Below, in pieces: positions 13,167-23,284 of a stretch of DNA of 64,000 nucleotides. Origin of the DNA: Euglena gracilis. Lineage: Eukaryota; Euglenida; Euglenophyceae; Euglenales. The number at the start of each line of letters is the position of its first letter. Within the stretch, counting starts at the first letter, position 1. The DNA lies in NCBI GenBank assembly GCA_039621445.1, contig CP154956.1, forward strand, positions 69,495,649-69,559,648, read 5' to 3'. The notes beneath the pieces were generated by a model. That model was not told the DNA's origin. It was given only the letters and a program-made list of their open reading frames with translations, and made no database searches. Made by a program: the position numbers and the translations under genes.

Positions 13167-16100
13167 TTTTTGTTCCTTTCCTCGGGGGCAAACCCACTCA
13201 CCCACTTGAAACCCCGCAAATGGGTGGGGTCGCACAGGTGATAAATGAATCTACGGTCCAGGGGTCGACTCGAAGAATTTTTTTCCTCTGATACTGTGCA
13301 TCGAGGTGAAAATAAAGTTTTAAAACGTTTCTTGTTCCAAAAAAAAATGGTCAAAAGGGGCATTTTTTGACCAGGTTTGGGGTCCAAAATAAATTTTTGG
13401 TGCTTCGCACCGGTTACTGGAAAAAAAATTCCACTAGGATGTGGGGGGGGGAGGTCGACCTCCCCACCCAAAAAAAACACCCGAGCAAAAATCCCTTCCT
13501 CCTTCGGCACCAAAGGAATTTTCGAACAAAAAATTGGCACTCCCCGGAAAATCCCACCCACCAGGATGGGGGTGGCGGGGTCATCCCCCCAACCCCCACG
13601 GTGTTTCAGGGATTCCCGTACAGCCCTGCCTGGCGCTGTTGTCAGGCAGAAAATGCGGCAGTATGCAGGGTTGTTGGTGCCTTTTTTCACACATCTTAAA
13701 ACCATTTTTTTCATTTCCTGGGGGTGAAACTCGGGGGAAACACCAATTTCCCCGGATTTCACCACCAAAAACTGGTGGCAATCCACAAACGGAGGGCCAG
13801 CATGTCATCAGCCTGGACATGAACCATACATTTTTTACCGACCCCCCCCCCCCGGGGGTCACTCCACTTTTCGAAAAACCAGTCAGTCACTTTTGGGGGG
13901 GGGGAACCAGTCAGTCACTCCCCCCCGGGGGGGGGGGGGTCGGCCACTCTGGAATCCAGAAAAAAATTGACCAAAAACATGAAAAAAAAAGGCCAAAGAA
14001 ATTTTTCCGGCGCCTTCGGAGCCGGGTCACTTCAGTGGTTTTTTGCCGACCCCCCCCCAAGGGGAGGGGATCTGGGCCAAAAACCAGTCAGTCACTCCGA
14101 AAAAAACCAGTCACCCACCCCCGGGGGGGGGGGGGTGTCGGCCAGTGCTTAAGCAATTGTCTGACCTGAACCCAGGAAATCAAAAAAAAAATCGGAAACA
14201 CGTGCAGCAAGATCAAGAGCTTTTCATCACTAACATTTGAAATAAATTTGGAAGATTTTTGGACAGATCTCAAACCCAAGTGCTAAAAAAATTTTCAAAA
14301 ATGGGGGTCCAGTATGTCCTTTGTTGTGAAACATGATGGTTTTCAATAATCCTCGGGTGGATGGAATTTCTGGCCAAATACGGAAACCCCTGGGGCCTTG
14401 AAATTCACCCAAATAAAACCAAAGACTATACTTGGGGGCTGCTGGTGACTGTGACTTCAGGTGGGATTGCAGAACCTCCCCCCCCCCCAAATACCCCCCC
14501 CCCATTTACACCGATGGGTCGGTATATCACTTTCACAATGCTTGACATCCCGGGAGGGTGAATATAAAGGGGGAGGGTCGGTTTAAATAGATTTCTTCTG
14601 GTTTTCCGGGGGGGCGGTCGATGTAACTGGGGGAGTAAACAGAGTATCAGTCTAAATGGGGTGGGGGGGTTATGAAAACCCTTGGTGGCTGATCGTTTCC
14701 GTTTTGAATGCACTGGTGGAGGAAATGGGACAGATGACTTCTTTCTTTGCATTTGAGAAACAGGTGGCGGACCCCATCCTGATCCAGGTCGACACATTTG
14801 AACCAGTACGTGAGGCTGGTCTCACTGGTCTTGTCTTCCTCAGACAAACAAAACCCTGAGGAGAGGAAACATCGGAGCAATGCACACTGACACATATGAA
14901 CTTGCAGATGCAATATAATATGTTAAGTGCATATTTATACATGATTCAATATTTGTTTCATTTATGTATTCATATTTAATAAAACTCACAATTCCAATAT
15001 TTTCAGGAAGAATGCAAAACAGTGGCACCCATCTTGAAAAAGCAAACACAAAAACTCCAATGCCCAGCAACAAATGGATCGTAGACCTAGATACCAGCAG
15101 AATTTTTTTTCAGAGAAATGTGCAAACAAAAAAAACCCAACAAAACACAAGGAAATTTCCAACCCAATTTCTGGTACCATGTTTTTGCGCAAAGGCCAAG
15201 GGACAAGGTGAGCGTTTTTTTTTTTGACTAAGTTTCCCTTTTCAAGTCAAAGACACCCCATAAACACCATTTTTTTCAATTTTTGATTGGAATTCTTGAA
15301 TGCCTTCGGTTGATGGTTTGACCCTCTGACAGAAACCCTGAGGACGTCGGAGAGGCGACAAAACTTTTAAAAAAAAACGGCCTTTGTTTCACGCCACAAA
15401 AAAAATCCTGTATTTTTTGTCTCCCCCACTGCAGTTCTAATTTGTTGCGTATCCCCCCACTGCACTCTGCCAAAAGGAAATCAAGCAACAGATAGCGAAT
15501 TTCTTTCTCAAATAAGTGTCAGATAAACTAAATATATTTAACTGGGCCTAAAAACTACAGCAATTGATATTGGCACACTGAATTTCCAACCGTAGAACAA
15601 CAGAATGGCAAGCATACGGGTGAAATCCTCGTAATTCATCTTGTCTGGCTTATCAGAGGACAGTGGGCGAGGGACACCTGTAATGAACCATGACGCTCAA
15701 TTTCACCAAAAGACCAACGTAAAATAAATAATAAATATAATATATATAAATAAATAATAAATAATAAATAATAAATAAACATAAACAAAATCATCACAAT
15801 TGCCCTATGCCTCGTATAATTTTGAGGAATAAAAACCTTCATTCAAAATTAATGGAAAAAAAAGAATAACATATGGATGGGAGCTGAAATTCTCAATTCA
15901 TAATTCCCAGTGAACCTTTTTTGTGAGTTCTAAACTGAATCCTAGGGGGATCAGTGATCCTGTCGAGGGAGGTGCACAAGTCTGTGCCAACTGGCCACAT
16001 TCAGCATTCAGCAGGGTGGGCGGGGAAAAAAAAACAAAGCACGCACCCTTGAAGATGATATCCACCACAGTCTCAGTTAGAGAGTAGTTGTTGTACTTTA

Positions 16101-19100
16101 AGAGGTCCTGAAAGGGGCAAACCACCACAGCTGTACATGGATGCTTTGCCAAGAGAGGCTGACCAATCCAGCCCTCTACAACAAAATGATTCAAAAACAA
16201 CCAAGAATTCCTTTGGCAAGACAACCACCCAGAAAAAAAATGAGGGAGTTCAACCTCTCTCCGACGGTGAAACGAGGTGGGAGGGAGGAGAGGGAAGAGG
16301 CCCACCTCCTTCGATATGTAGAAATCGTGGTCACTGTCCAGCTCCCAAAACTTGCAATACAACACATAGAAATGTTCGTACGAGAAGAAGTCTGTCACCT
16401 GCAGCAGAGCCGGCACACCAGGTGGGCTCCCTGCAACAAAATCAACCTTTTAGATTTTACGCCATAACATGCCTTTCTCTCTCGAGAGAGAGAAACAAGA
16501 TCAGTCGGGGGGGGGGGGATGTGCGCTAAAAAACCCTCCCAAATATGCACTAAATTTGCAGAAAATGTGCGATTTCTCCGGAACCGGGCCATATTTGAAC
16601 ATGCTCGGGTGACCCAACCAGCAAGTCATTTCAAGCCATTTTGGACCATTTTGGGGGCCTTTTCATCCCAAATCCGGCCACAATCAGCTGCTTTTGGACC
16701 ATTTTCGACCATTCTTGAGCCATTTTGGGGGCATTAACACCAGTTTTGACTACTTTTTTTTTGGCCATTTTCAGCTAATTAGGATGATTTGCGATGGAAA
16801 ATGGCCCGGATGACCAAAATGACAAGGGAAAAAATGGCCAGCAGTGGCCTAAAATGACCAAAAATGGCCAACAATGGTCTGAAATGGCACAAAAAAGGTC
16901 CAAGGTGGCTCAAAATGCCCAAAAACGGTCCCAAAAATTGGCAAAAATGCCACAAAATGAAAAGAAATGGCTTAAAATGATCGGAAAAAGTTCAAACCGG
17001 TCCCAACAAGGTGCGGAAATTTGCGAAAAATATGCGGGAACAGGTAAAATATGTGGCGGGAGAATCCTGAAAACCATCAGAATTGAATATGCGCAAAATA
17101 AATGCGCAAAATGTGCGCTCCACATGTTCCCCCCCCCGTGTGAATTAGATAAAAAACCTCACTTCAACTTGAGGAAAACAATAATATTCCACTGCCGCCT
17201 CCCCAGACCTCATTCAAAAGGTTCCGCCAGAAAGACAAGACCACAGCCAGTGGTGTATTCCCCTTTTCTTTCAGCTTCTTCCAAATGCATGGGATATGAA
17301 TTGCTCAGTGACTCATTGGGAGAGAGGAAGCGGTTACATGGCTGAAAAGCTACATTGTCCTGCCGTGTTTGCACTTAGGCAGCAAAAAGGCATTAGAAGC
17401 CTGGGGATTTTGCCCCAACTGAGGTGCCCACCCACACCCACACCTGGGATTTTGCTCACCTCGAGGGAGAAAGCCACCTGATCCTCCCCAAAAGACATCA
17501 GATTAGGAGGAAACAATCACACTTGTGGGAGGTTCGTTGCACGGTTGTTGTACAAATGGGCGGCAAAAGCCCCGAGCAATTTTCAAATCACAACATACGT
17601 TGTTGATGTCATCCTCAGTGTCCAGCAGCAGCATAACCTCCTGGAGCCAGGGTTTTGCTTGAGGTTTTCATGTAATTTTGGCCACAAATGCTCCTCTGAT
17701 CAAACTGACAAATGGCAATCACAAAATCCTTCCTCAAAAAAAAGGAACATATGCAGCAAGATTTTGGTGGAACATGTGCAGCAAGATCATATGGAGTAGG
17801 GGAAGACTGGGGGGGGGGATGCCCAACCCAAACTCAAGCCATTGTGTGACCGGCAGTATTCCTTGAAAGTCAGCTTGCCATTGCCACCACGGTTGACAAT
17901 ATAGAATATACGGACAACAACTGTCTCAGCTGCAACAACAAAAATACATTGGATGACAGCCGCAGTGCAAAAATCATGCAAATATGGAAAACTGGCCACA
18001 GACTAATGGCACAATCCAGGGATCCCACTCATACATCTCTTTAAGGACCCCGGGGGGGGGGGGGTTGCTGGGCTAGGGCTAGAAATTTGGGCTGGCTAGA
18101 AATTTGGGCTGGCTAGCCCGCCCCCCCCCCGGGGGGGGGGGGGGGGCTGGACCCCGGCTGGACCCGAACCGGGGCGAGCTGGACTGAAATCGGAAAAATG
18201 CCCAAAAATGACCTGCAAGACACAGTTTTGAAAAAATGATGCATCTGAAACCCCCCAAAAATGCCCCAAACGCCCCCCCCAAACCCCATTTTTGGCCACT
18301 TTTGAACACAATTTTCCAAAAAATTTCGGCGCTTCGCGCCGAAAAATTTTGGGCTGGACCCCCAAAAAAGGGGCTGGCTAGCAGGGCTAGCAGCACCCCC
18401 CCCCTCCGGGGGGGGGGGGGGCTGGTTCGGCTGGGCGGGGCCCAAATCGGGGCGGGCTGCAGCCGCCCCCCCCCCCCCCGGGGGGTTCGCAAAACCTTAG
18501 AGAGATGTATGATCCCACTTTATTTATGGATTGGGGGGGGGGCGGGTAACAAAATGGGTTTTGCGTCCACTCTTGCCCATCCATCCCCCCCACGAAGATG
18601 GCCGCAATGTCAATGTGTTGGCGGTTAACAAGAACAAGGTCAGGGTGGGGGTCAATCCCCCATCCCCGCGCAAGGAAAACATTGACCTAAAAAATTGCGT
18701 CCCCGGGAAGAAGAGGCCTGGTGGGGGGTCGGACCCCTTCCGAGGGGAGGGGGGGTTCCCCACCCAGCGGGACCCCGGGGTTGGAGTGGGGGCAGGGACC
18801 CCCCCAAAATTCTAAGAGCATTTCCAAAGAATTTTCGGCAAAAACCATACCTAGACTAGACCCCTAACCTAGGCAGCCTTAAACTCCAGAGGGGGGTGGT
18901 GAGACCCTCCCTGGTCTGGAAATCATCATACCCCAGTGTGCACACTATGAAACCTGGGGGTTTGCGGGGGGGGGGGGGTGGCGGCCTGGGTGTGGACCCC
19001 GGGTCCATTTTGTTAGTGGTTGGGGACTGGGTTGAGGTGAGGAATAAGGTTAGGGTTAGGGTTAAGAGTGCGAATTTGTGCTGAATTTTGGCAGTTAGGT

Positions 19101-22100
19101 CCAATCATAGGTTTGAAGAAGCATGAAATTAGGCCAAAACTTAGGCCAAATTTAGGTCGAAATCAAATTGGCAGACAAATCCAGACCCTAATCAGCAGGG
19201 GGGGGGGGGGGGGGGGGGGAAATGCAACATGGACTCTCGAAAAACGCCACGCAAAAAAATGCAAAAAAAACGCAAGTTGCAGGTAAAATCCTTTTGGAGC
19301 TCCCCCGGGATATGAACACTGTATGCTGGAGAAGACTCGGAGGAAAAATTTTTGGTTCCGCCAGAAAAAATTTTCATTTTGCATGCGGTTTCTTTTGTGA
19401 TTTTTTTCCCCGTGTTTTTTGGATTTTTGTTGGGAAATTCTGTTGACTATGAAAAAATCCTCGTTTTGGCCCCGTTTTTCCCCCGAGACCAAAATTTTTG
19501 TCAATTGGTTGTCATTTTTGCATTTTTTGGGGGGTCAACAAAAAAACGCGTTTGCCTCCCTCCCCCCTGCCCTAACCCTAATCCTTACCCTAATTGTGAT
19601 CCAAACCATAACCCTAAATTTCCCGCAACTGCATGAAAAAAAATCGATCATAGCGAAGTGGGCCCACACCCTTGTTAAACTATTGGTATCAGGCTTTTGC
19701 TTAAGGACCCCCGGGGGGGGGGGTACTGGCTAGCCAATCGGCTAGACACTGGAAAAAGTGGACTAGCTAGACCCCCGGGGGGGGGGGGGGGTCCGGGGGT
19801 CCCCCGGACTGGACGAAAAAATTTTCCTCCGGCGCACAGCGCCGGAGGAAAAATGAGGGTTTTAACTGGTTTTTGGCTGATTTTGTTCCAAAAATTCCCA
19901 AAAATGGCCAAAAACGGGCATTTTTGGCCATTTTTGGGGGTCCCCAAAAAAATTTTCGGCGCTTCGCGCCGGTCACTGGAAAAAAAATTTCCACTAGCTA
20001 GCCCTGCTAGCAGACCCCCCCGGGGGGGGGTCTGCTAGAAAACCCACTAGCCAAATTTGGACTAGCTGCAGTCCAGCCCCCCCCCCGGGGGGGGGGGTAC
20101 TGCAATCCCTTAAGCAAAAGCCTGATTGGTATCCGGGATCCTCCCCTGGGGGGGTCCCAACAATTTAAGGCTGCCATTTAAAGTGTGGCTGACCCCACAT
20201 TATAACCCACATCACACTTCTGCTTTAGAGTTCGCATTGCCCCTTGGGGGGGGGGTGTACTGCAGCTCATCCAAAGTTGGCTGGTGGAAATCCTAGTGGA
20301 CAGCCTGGGGGCGGGGGGGGGGGGATCTGCTAGCAGGACCAGCTGGTGGAAATATTTTCCCAGTGACTCGTGCGAAGCGAATTCTTATTTTTTGAGCCCC
20401 AAAACCTGCCAAAAAGCCCATTGAACAAAGCCAAAAAAAACACATCAAAAATCTCATTTCCACCTCATCGCACAGTTCTGGTTTCCCAATCTGGGGTCTG
20501 GGGTTTAGGGCCAATAAAATGGCTAGTGCCCCCCCCCCCCGTATACGGGGAGAGGGCATTCCGTATGGCAAAAATGTTCATTTTGTCATTTGCGGAGCTC
20601 CCTGGAAATCGGGGTTTTTTTCAGAATCTGGGTCAGGGTCAGGGTCACAAGTGGGGTTTGGTTTTGAAGTGCCTGAAGCCTATTTCCGGCCATTTCAGCC
20701 TAAACTTAGCCCTTTTTTCATCAAAAAAGCGGATTGCAAACCGCAACCTAACCCTGACCCAGGGCTGTCAGGGAGGCTGCCCATGGCAGGCACACCGCCA
20801 CCCAACCTGGAGCCCAACTGGGGCCGACCTTGCCGAATCACCCTTGAAACGGAGCCCCGGCGGCATTCTGGCGCCGGGGGCACCCTCTGCTGACCCGGAG
20901 TGGAGGGTGCGACCTTCACAATTGTGCTGTTCGGAAATCATGCGTTATGATGCAATCGAAGACGGCAAATACGAGGACTTGAAGCCAGGATTCATGTCAA
21001 TGGATCGACTGGGGGGGGGGGGCACTACGTTAGTGGACAGAAACTTGGAAACTTGTTGGTGACCTTTTCGGAGGGGGTTTCAGATTTTGATTCCCAGCCA
21101 ACAGACAGCTTCCATACAAAAGAGTAGGAATAAAAGGCAGGTATACCATATTTCTCCTGAAATTCAGGTGTCTGCTTCAAGAATTCCAATCCGGGATGAA
21201 CCAGCAGGAGATCTGCATGAAGAAAGAGACGGGGGGAAATTGGTTGACGCAAACACCCCATCACCCACCACCTGGATTCAAAGATTCCCTCTCATTTTGG
21301 GCTTGGGATGATTGGTCCTCGTCGTATAATTCGTTCCTGCAATTTCCTTGGTGATAAAGTGGCTTCACCAAATTGGTCTTTCAGAGGGAAAACATAGAAT
21401 TCAGACCTCGTGCTGCAAGGTAAACACAACAAGCACCGCGGTGAACAAAATTGAGTTTTCGGGGACAACACTCTATCATTTTTGGATGAAATTTGCACAG
21501 AAAATTGCACTTTCTTGATTCTCATAAATTGAACCTATTTCAGATGTCTCGGTGTGTCTTGCTTTAACGGGGGGGGGGACGAATGGTTAGCATAAAAATT
21601 CTTATCTTGTGGCACTCCCAAATATTCACGTCATGTCCAAGTAGCGATGAAAAGGTTCTGGTAAAAAAAAATACCATTTCAGATGAGGGCAGGAGCAACC
21701 TTGGACGAAAGGCTCAAAATCTCTTTTCACCAAATAATCCCGGGAGGGATCATTCTTCAAGAAATTGAAAAGGCGTCGTTCCTTGGGGAGGTTGGCCATC
21801 TCCTTGTCCCACCACCTGCAAAAAAAAATATTCACTCTTCTCACCTTCAAAAAAACCCAGTTGCAAAGAACACATCTGGGACGATGGATTCACCGAATCA
21901 CCCTGGGGGGGGGGCATCTCCCGAGCCCAAACCCACTCACCCATTTTTTTTGACAGCCAATATGAAACAGGGTGCCAGGGCGTCCCCTCCAACTTCAGAC
22001 ATCCCTTGGCAATGACTCAAACTGTATCAAACCCATCAATCATATTCTCAAAAACCACGGAAGAGGACTGGGCATACTCCTTGAGAGCCTTCTGCGTCAC

Positions 22101-22133
22101 TTCTCCGCTGGATTTGGCCACCCGGTGGAACAC
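7414..22133 (-). CDS. PPP2R3-like: Protein phosphatase 2A regulatory subunit B'' (PPP2R3 family), multi-exon, 5' end not found
   Basis: Twelve exons on the minus strand read through as one EF-hand protein of the PP2A B'' family, which binds the PP2A scaffold-catalytic core and directs it to substrates, often in a calcium-dependent way. Family landmarks appear in order: [50 protein letters not shown], the EF-hand loops [12 protein letters not shown] and DLDQDGIISGYE, then [15 protein letters not shown] and the C-terminal [16 protein letters not shown] followed by a stop. Reading phase matches across nine of the eleven junctions between the listed exons. Two short exons are still missing: one after TFKEYCR and one before DWDRF. 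The N-terminal third and the start codon were not found upstream of 22.13 kb. The 12 exons total 981 nt across 14.7 kb, so introns dominate. Identification rests on family motifs seen in translation. Confidence 0.93.
8655..8711 (-). CDS. PPP2R3-like: Candidate PPP2R3 exon (REQLDPSF), phase unresolved
   Basis: After TTTTCCAG the minus strand reads REQLDPSF, which resembles the RQExxDPxL segment expected between RDPF and DWDRF. The outgoing phase fits the last exon if a GC donor is used. The incoming phase does not match the 12.46-kb exon without an unusual donor. It is therefore a candidate only. Confidence 0.35.
9941..10175. repeat. GCAACCTGTGACCGG tandem array
   Basis: Four units of CCTGCAACCTGTGACCGG plus a G run, each followed by TCATAACACCCC or TCGTAAATGAGG. 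It is in the long last PPP2R3 intron. Confidence 0.9.
10203..10345 (+). repeat. Poly-A-rich block
   Basis: About 140 bp of A with scattered C/G. It follows the ACCGG array and could be the tail of a retroposed copy. The poly-Phe frames on the minus strand are artefacts. Confidence 0.9.
11150..12060. repeat. GGGGTTTTATATTTGGGGG repeat family, main copy
   Basis: Many direct and inverted GGTTTTATATTTGG units next to poly-G, plus GGCGGGATTTCAAGGTCCTC, which recurs at 22.71 kb. Other copies are at 22.54-22.78, 23.46, 28.33-28.39 and 29.10-29.19 kb. Confidence 0.75.
11340..11570. repeat. Degenerate telomere-like repeats, both orientations
   Basis: GATTAGGGTTGGGGTTA at the left, and AACCCTCACCCTCACCCTGA...CCCTAACCCTA at the right, form an inverted pair inside the 11.15-12.06 kb repeat. 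Units are mixed TTAGGG, TTGGGG and CTGAACC variants. Confidence 0.75.
12462..12600 (-). CDS. PPP2R3-like: PPP2R3 exon: [20 protein letters not shown] to RDPFQ
   Basis: 139 nt with an acceptor TTCACAG followed by G. It encodes DMINP...[20 protein letters not shown], a near-invariant block in the family. The exon end at CAG is followed by GC, so the donor appears to be a GC donor. Confidence 0.93.
12894..12997 (-). CDS. PPP2R3-like: PPP2R3 exon: [20 protein letters not shown]
   Basis: 104 nt. It completes the EF-hand loop (DLDQDGIISGYE) and carries the FFYxEQ and DDILCQM motifs. The donor is GTATGC within the Met codon that the next exon finishes. Confidence 0.94.
13113..13165 (+). repeat. (CA)n dinucleotide repeat
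   Basis: About 26 CA units. Confidence 0.98.
13850..14165. repeat. CCAGTCAGTCAC repeat family, longest copy
   Basis: Three CCAGTCAGTCAC units between poly-G/C tracts, then CCACTCTGGAATCCA and TTGACCAAAAAC. The last two motifs recur in the 45.2-kb copy in the same order. It lies in a PPP2R3 intron. Confidence 0.75.
14773..14855 (-). CDS. PPP2R3-like: PPP2R3 exon: [22 protein letters not shown]
   Basis: 83 nt. It has the conserved SEEDK and YWFKCxDLDxDG motifs; the latter starts the second EF-hand loop, which continues in the next exon. The acceptor is CCTCAG and the donor GTCCGC. Confidence 0.95.
15618..15644 (-). CDS. PPP2R3-like: PPP2R3 microexon: DKMNYEDFT
   Basis: 27 nt between CCAG and a GTATGC donor. 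It encodes the KMxYxDF motif that links the two halves of the family's C-terminal EF-hand region. Phases on both sides agree, so the very small size appears real. The acceptor choice is less certain than the donor. Confidence 0.75.
16047..16107 (-). CDS. PPP2R3-like: PPP2R3 exon: [20 protein letters not shown]
   Basis: 61 nt after a pyrimidine-rich TTTCAG acceptor; the donor is GTGCGT. It completes the EF hand (final acidic residue and the following helix). Confidence 0.92.
16306..16398 (-). CDS. PPP2R3-like: PPP2R3 exon: [17 protein letters not shown] plus EF-hand start
   Basis: 93 nt, 31 codons, phase 0. It carries the most diagnostic B'' motif and most of the calcium-binding loop [11 protein letters not shown]. 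The acceptor is CTGCAG and the donor GTGGGC. Confidence 0.95.
17599..17640 (-). CDS. PPP2R3-like: PPP2R3 exon: [14 protein letters not shown]
   Basis: 42 nt, phase 0 on both sides, with a CTCCAG acceptor and a GTATGT donor. It matches the acidic LxxExDIN segment that precedes FSYEHFY in B'' proteins. The exon just upstream is unresolved. Confidence 0.8.
17851..17929 (-). CDS. PPP2R3-like: PPP2R3 exon: [21 protein letters not shown]
   Basis: 79 nt with a TTGCAG acceptor and a GTCACA donor. It encodes the first EF-hand-like region with the RIFY and NGKLTF motifs. It ends after CG of an Arg codon. No following exon of the matching phase could be fixed before 17.64 kb. Confidence 0.9.
18030..18511. 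mobile_element. Non-autonomous hAT-like element, duplication ATCCCACT
   Basis: 482 bp. Left CATACATCTCTTTAAGG, right complement with one mismatch. ATCCCACT is repeated at 18022-18029 and 18512-18519. The interior has GGCTAG/CTAGCC repeats, poly-G/C tracts and a GGCGCTTCGCGCC hairpin. It lies in a PPP2R3 intron. Confidence 0.9.
19030..19625. repeat. Degenerate telomere-like repeats, both orientations (second pair)
   Basis: GGTTAGGGTTAGGGTTAAG at 19.05 kb and CCCTAACCCTAATCCTTACC at 19.57 kb face each other across a 500-bp spacer containing a poly-G run. The 19690 hAT-like element begins just beyond. Confidence 0.75.
19690..20124. mobile_element. Non-autonomous hAT-like element, duplication ATTGGTAT
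   Basis: 435 bp. Perfect inverted ends CAGGCTTTTGCTTAAGG. ATTGGTAT is repeated at 19682-19689 and 20125-20132. After the ends come TTAAGGACCCC plus a G run and CTAGC motifs, as in the 18.0-kb element, so the two are related. It also lies in a PPP2R3 intron. Confidence 0.93.
21147..21212 (-). CDS. PPP2R3-like: PPP2R3 exon: [21 protein letters not shown]
   Basis: 66 nt. It holds the B'' family signature HPGLEFL..TPEFQ. The donor is GTATAC. The split Ala codon is completed by the exon at 17.93 kb, so the intron between them is about 3.2 kb and contains the two elements at 18.0 and 19.7 kb. Confidence 0.93.
21700..21815 (-). CDS. PPP2R3-like: PPP2R3 exon: [12 protein letters not shown]...FEPFVQ
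   Basis: 116 nt between a T-rich TGCAG acceptor and a GTTGCT donor. It encodes the helical segment ending in DFEPFVQ, the usual position just before the conserved HPGLEFL motif. Phase fits both neighbours. Confidence 0.88.
22078..22133 (-). CDS. PPP2R3-like: PPP2R3 exon: [18 protein letters not shown]
   Basis: 56 nt. The acceptor is ACCCAG and the donor GTATGC. It ends after two bases of a Glu codon that the next exon completes. It resembles the stretch before the WxxxL...F helix of B'' subunits. Confidence 0.8.
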
Positions 22134-22539
22134 CTGGGTAGCCCACCATCCAGGAAATCCCAGCACCTGTGTACGACGGGTGTAGAAAAGAACTCAATGT
22201 GTTATTCCTTGTTTTCCCTTCATTTTTCTTCTAGAAAAACGGTATTCATTGCTTTCCCCACTATTTTCGGCAGGACCATGCAAAACCTCCAGTGCAGGAA
22301 CCCCCCTGACCGCATTTCTCCTCGGGGGTTTTCGAAGAAAACAGAACGTGCGGGGACCATCTCCTCAATTCTGGTCGGCACTGGGGGCCCAGCAAGCATT
22401 GACAAAAAAAGGCGCTTCCAGCCTCTTCCAGCGCCTTCGATGTCGAAATGCCCAGGCATTTTTGGCAATGTGCCATCTGGGAGTCTGATCTGGTGCTTGG
22501 ATTGCCTGCTCAGACAGGAACAGCCCCCTCCCACCTGAC

Positions 22540-22780
22540 CCCCCCAAATATAAAGCCACCCCCAGGGTTCGATATAAGGACAGGTGGGGGGGGGGGTGGT
22601 CCGGCCCCCCCCCCCCCTGCGGGCCAGGAGGGGGGGGTGGGGGGGACACCCCCCCCACCTAAACCATGTACGCCCTCCTTATATCAAACCCTGGCCACCC
22701 CGGCGTTATATTTGGACGGGATTTCAAGACCCTCAGGGGGGGCTTTTGTATTTGGGGGGGGATCATACTTTTTCGGGTGG
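22540..22780. repeat. GGGGTTTTATATTTGGGGG repeat family, second copy
   Basis: ATATAAAGCCACCCC...GTTATATTTGGACGGGATTT-CAAGACCCTCAGG, matching the 11.97-12.00 kb segment in the same orientation. Confidence 0.75.
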
Positions 22781-22824
22781 CCTCTATGACCTTCAGCAGC
22801 CTTCAATTGTGGCCAGATACCAAT

Positions 22825-23284
22825 CAGGGGTTTTTTTAAGACTGGGGGGGAGAGGGTCGGCACCCACCCACCCTCCCTTATGGGTGGGGCCCCCCCGGGG
22901 GAGGGGGGGTCCCGGGGGACCCACCCACTTTTGCCCGAAAATGCTAAAAATAGCACCCTTTTCAAAATTTTCCGCGCCGAAAAGATATACCCACAGCCCC
23001 TACCCCCACCCCCCCGGGGGGGGGGAGGGGGGGCCAAGGGACCCAAAATCCAGTCGCTGGTGGCTGAAAAAAAAAATTCCGGGAACCGGGCCGGGATCAT
23101 GGTGATAATCCGTCCGTTCTCCAGGTGGCCCCGACCCGGGGGGGGGGGGGGGGGGGAGGGGGGGGGGGTGGGGGGGGGGGCTTTCTCTAGTGGTAATCTT
23201 CGGTCTGACCCTAAAGGGAGAAGAGCTCAGCGACCCACCCTCCCCCCCCCGGGGGAGGGGGTCCAAGACTAAAAAAAACTCCTG
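22825..23284. mobile_element. Non-autonomous hAT-like element, duplication ATRCCAAT
   Basis: 460 bp. Left CAGGGGTTTTTTTA, right complement with one change. ATACCAAT (22817-22824) and ATGCCAAT (23285-23292) match at 7 of 8 bases. The interior is mostly poly-G/C with CCCACC repeats. Confidence 0.8.

Noticed and set aside
13103-13786. 227-codon minus-strand open frame
   Set aside because: It runs through a (CA)n repeat and poly-G-rich repeat DNA and has no protein-like pattern. It lies in a PPP2R3 intron.
11340-19625. A chromosome end
   Set aside because: The telomere-like units are degenerate, in both orientations and internal.
22220-22534. Possible upstream exon of PPP2R3 at 22.2-22.5 kb
   Set aside because: Several frames are open, but none carries the expected B'' motif before [10 protein letters not shown].
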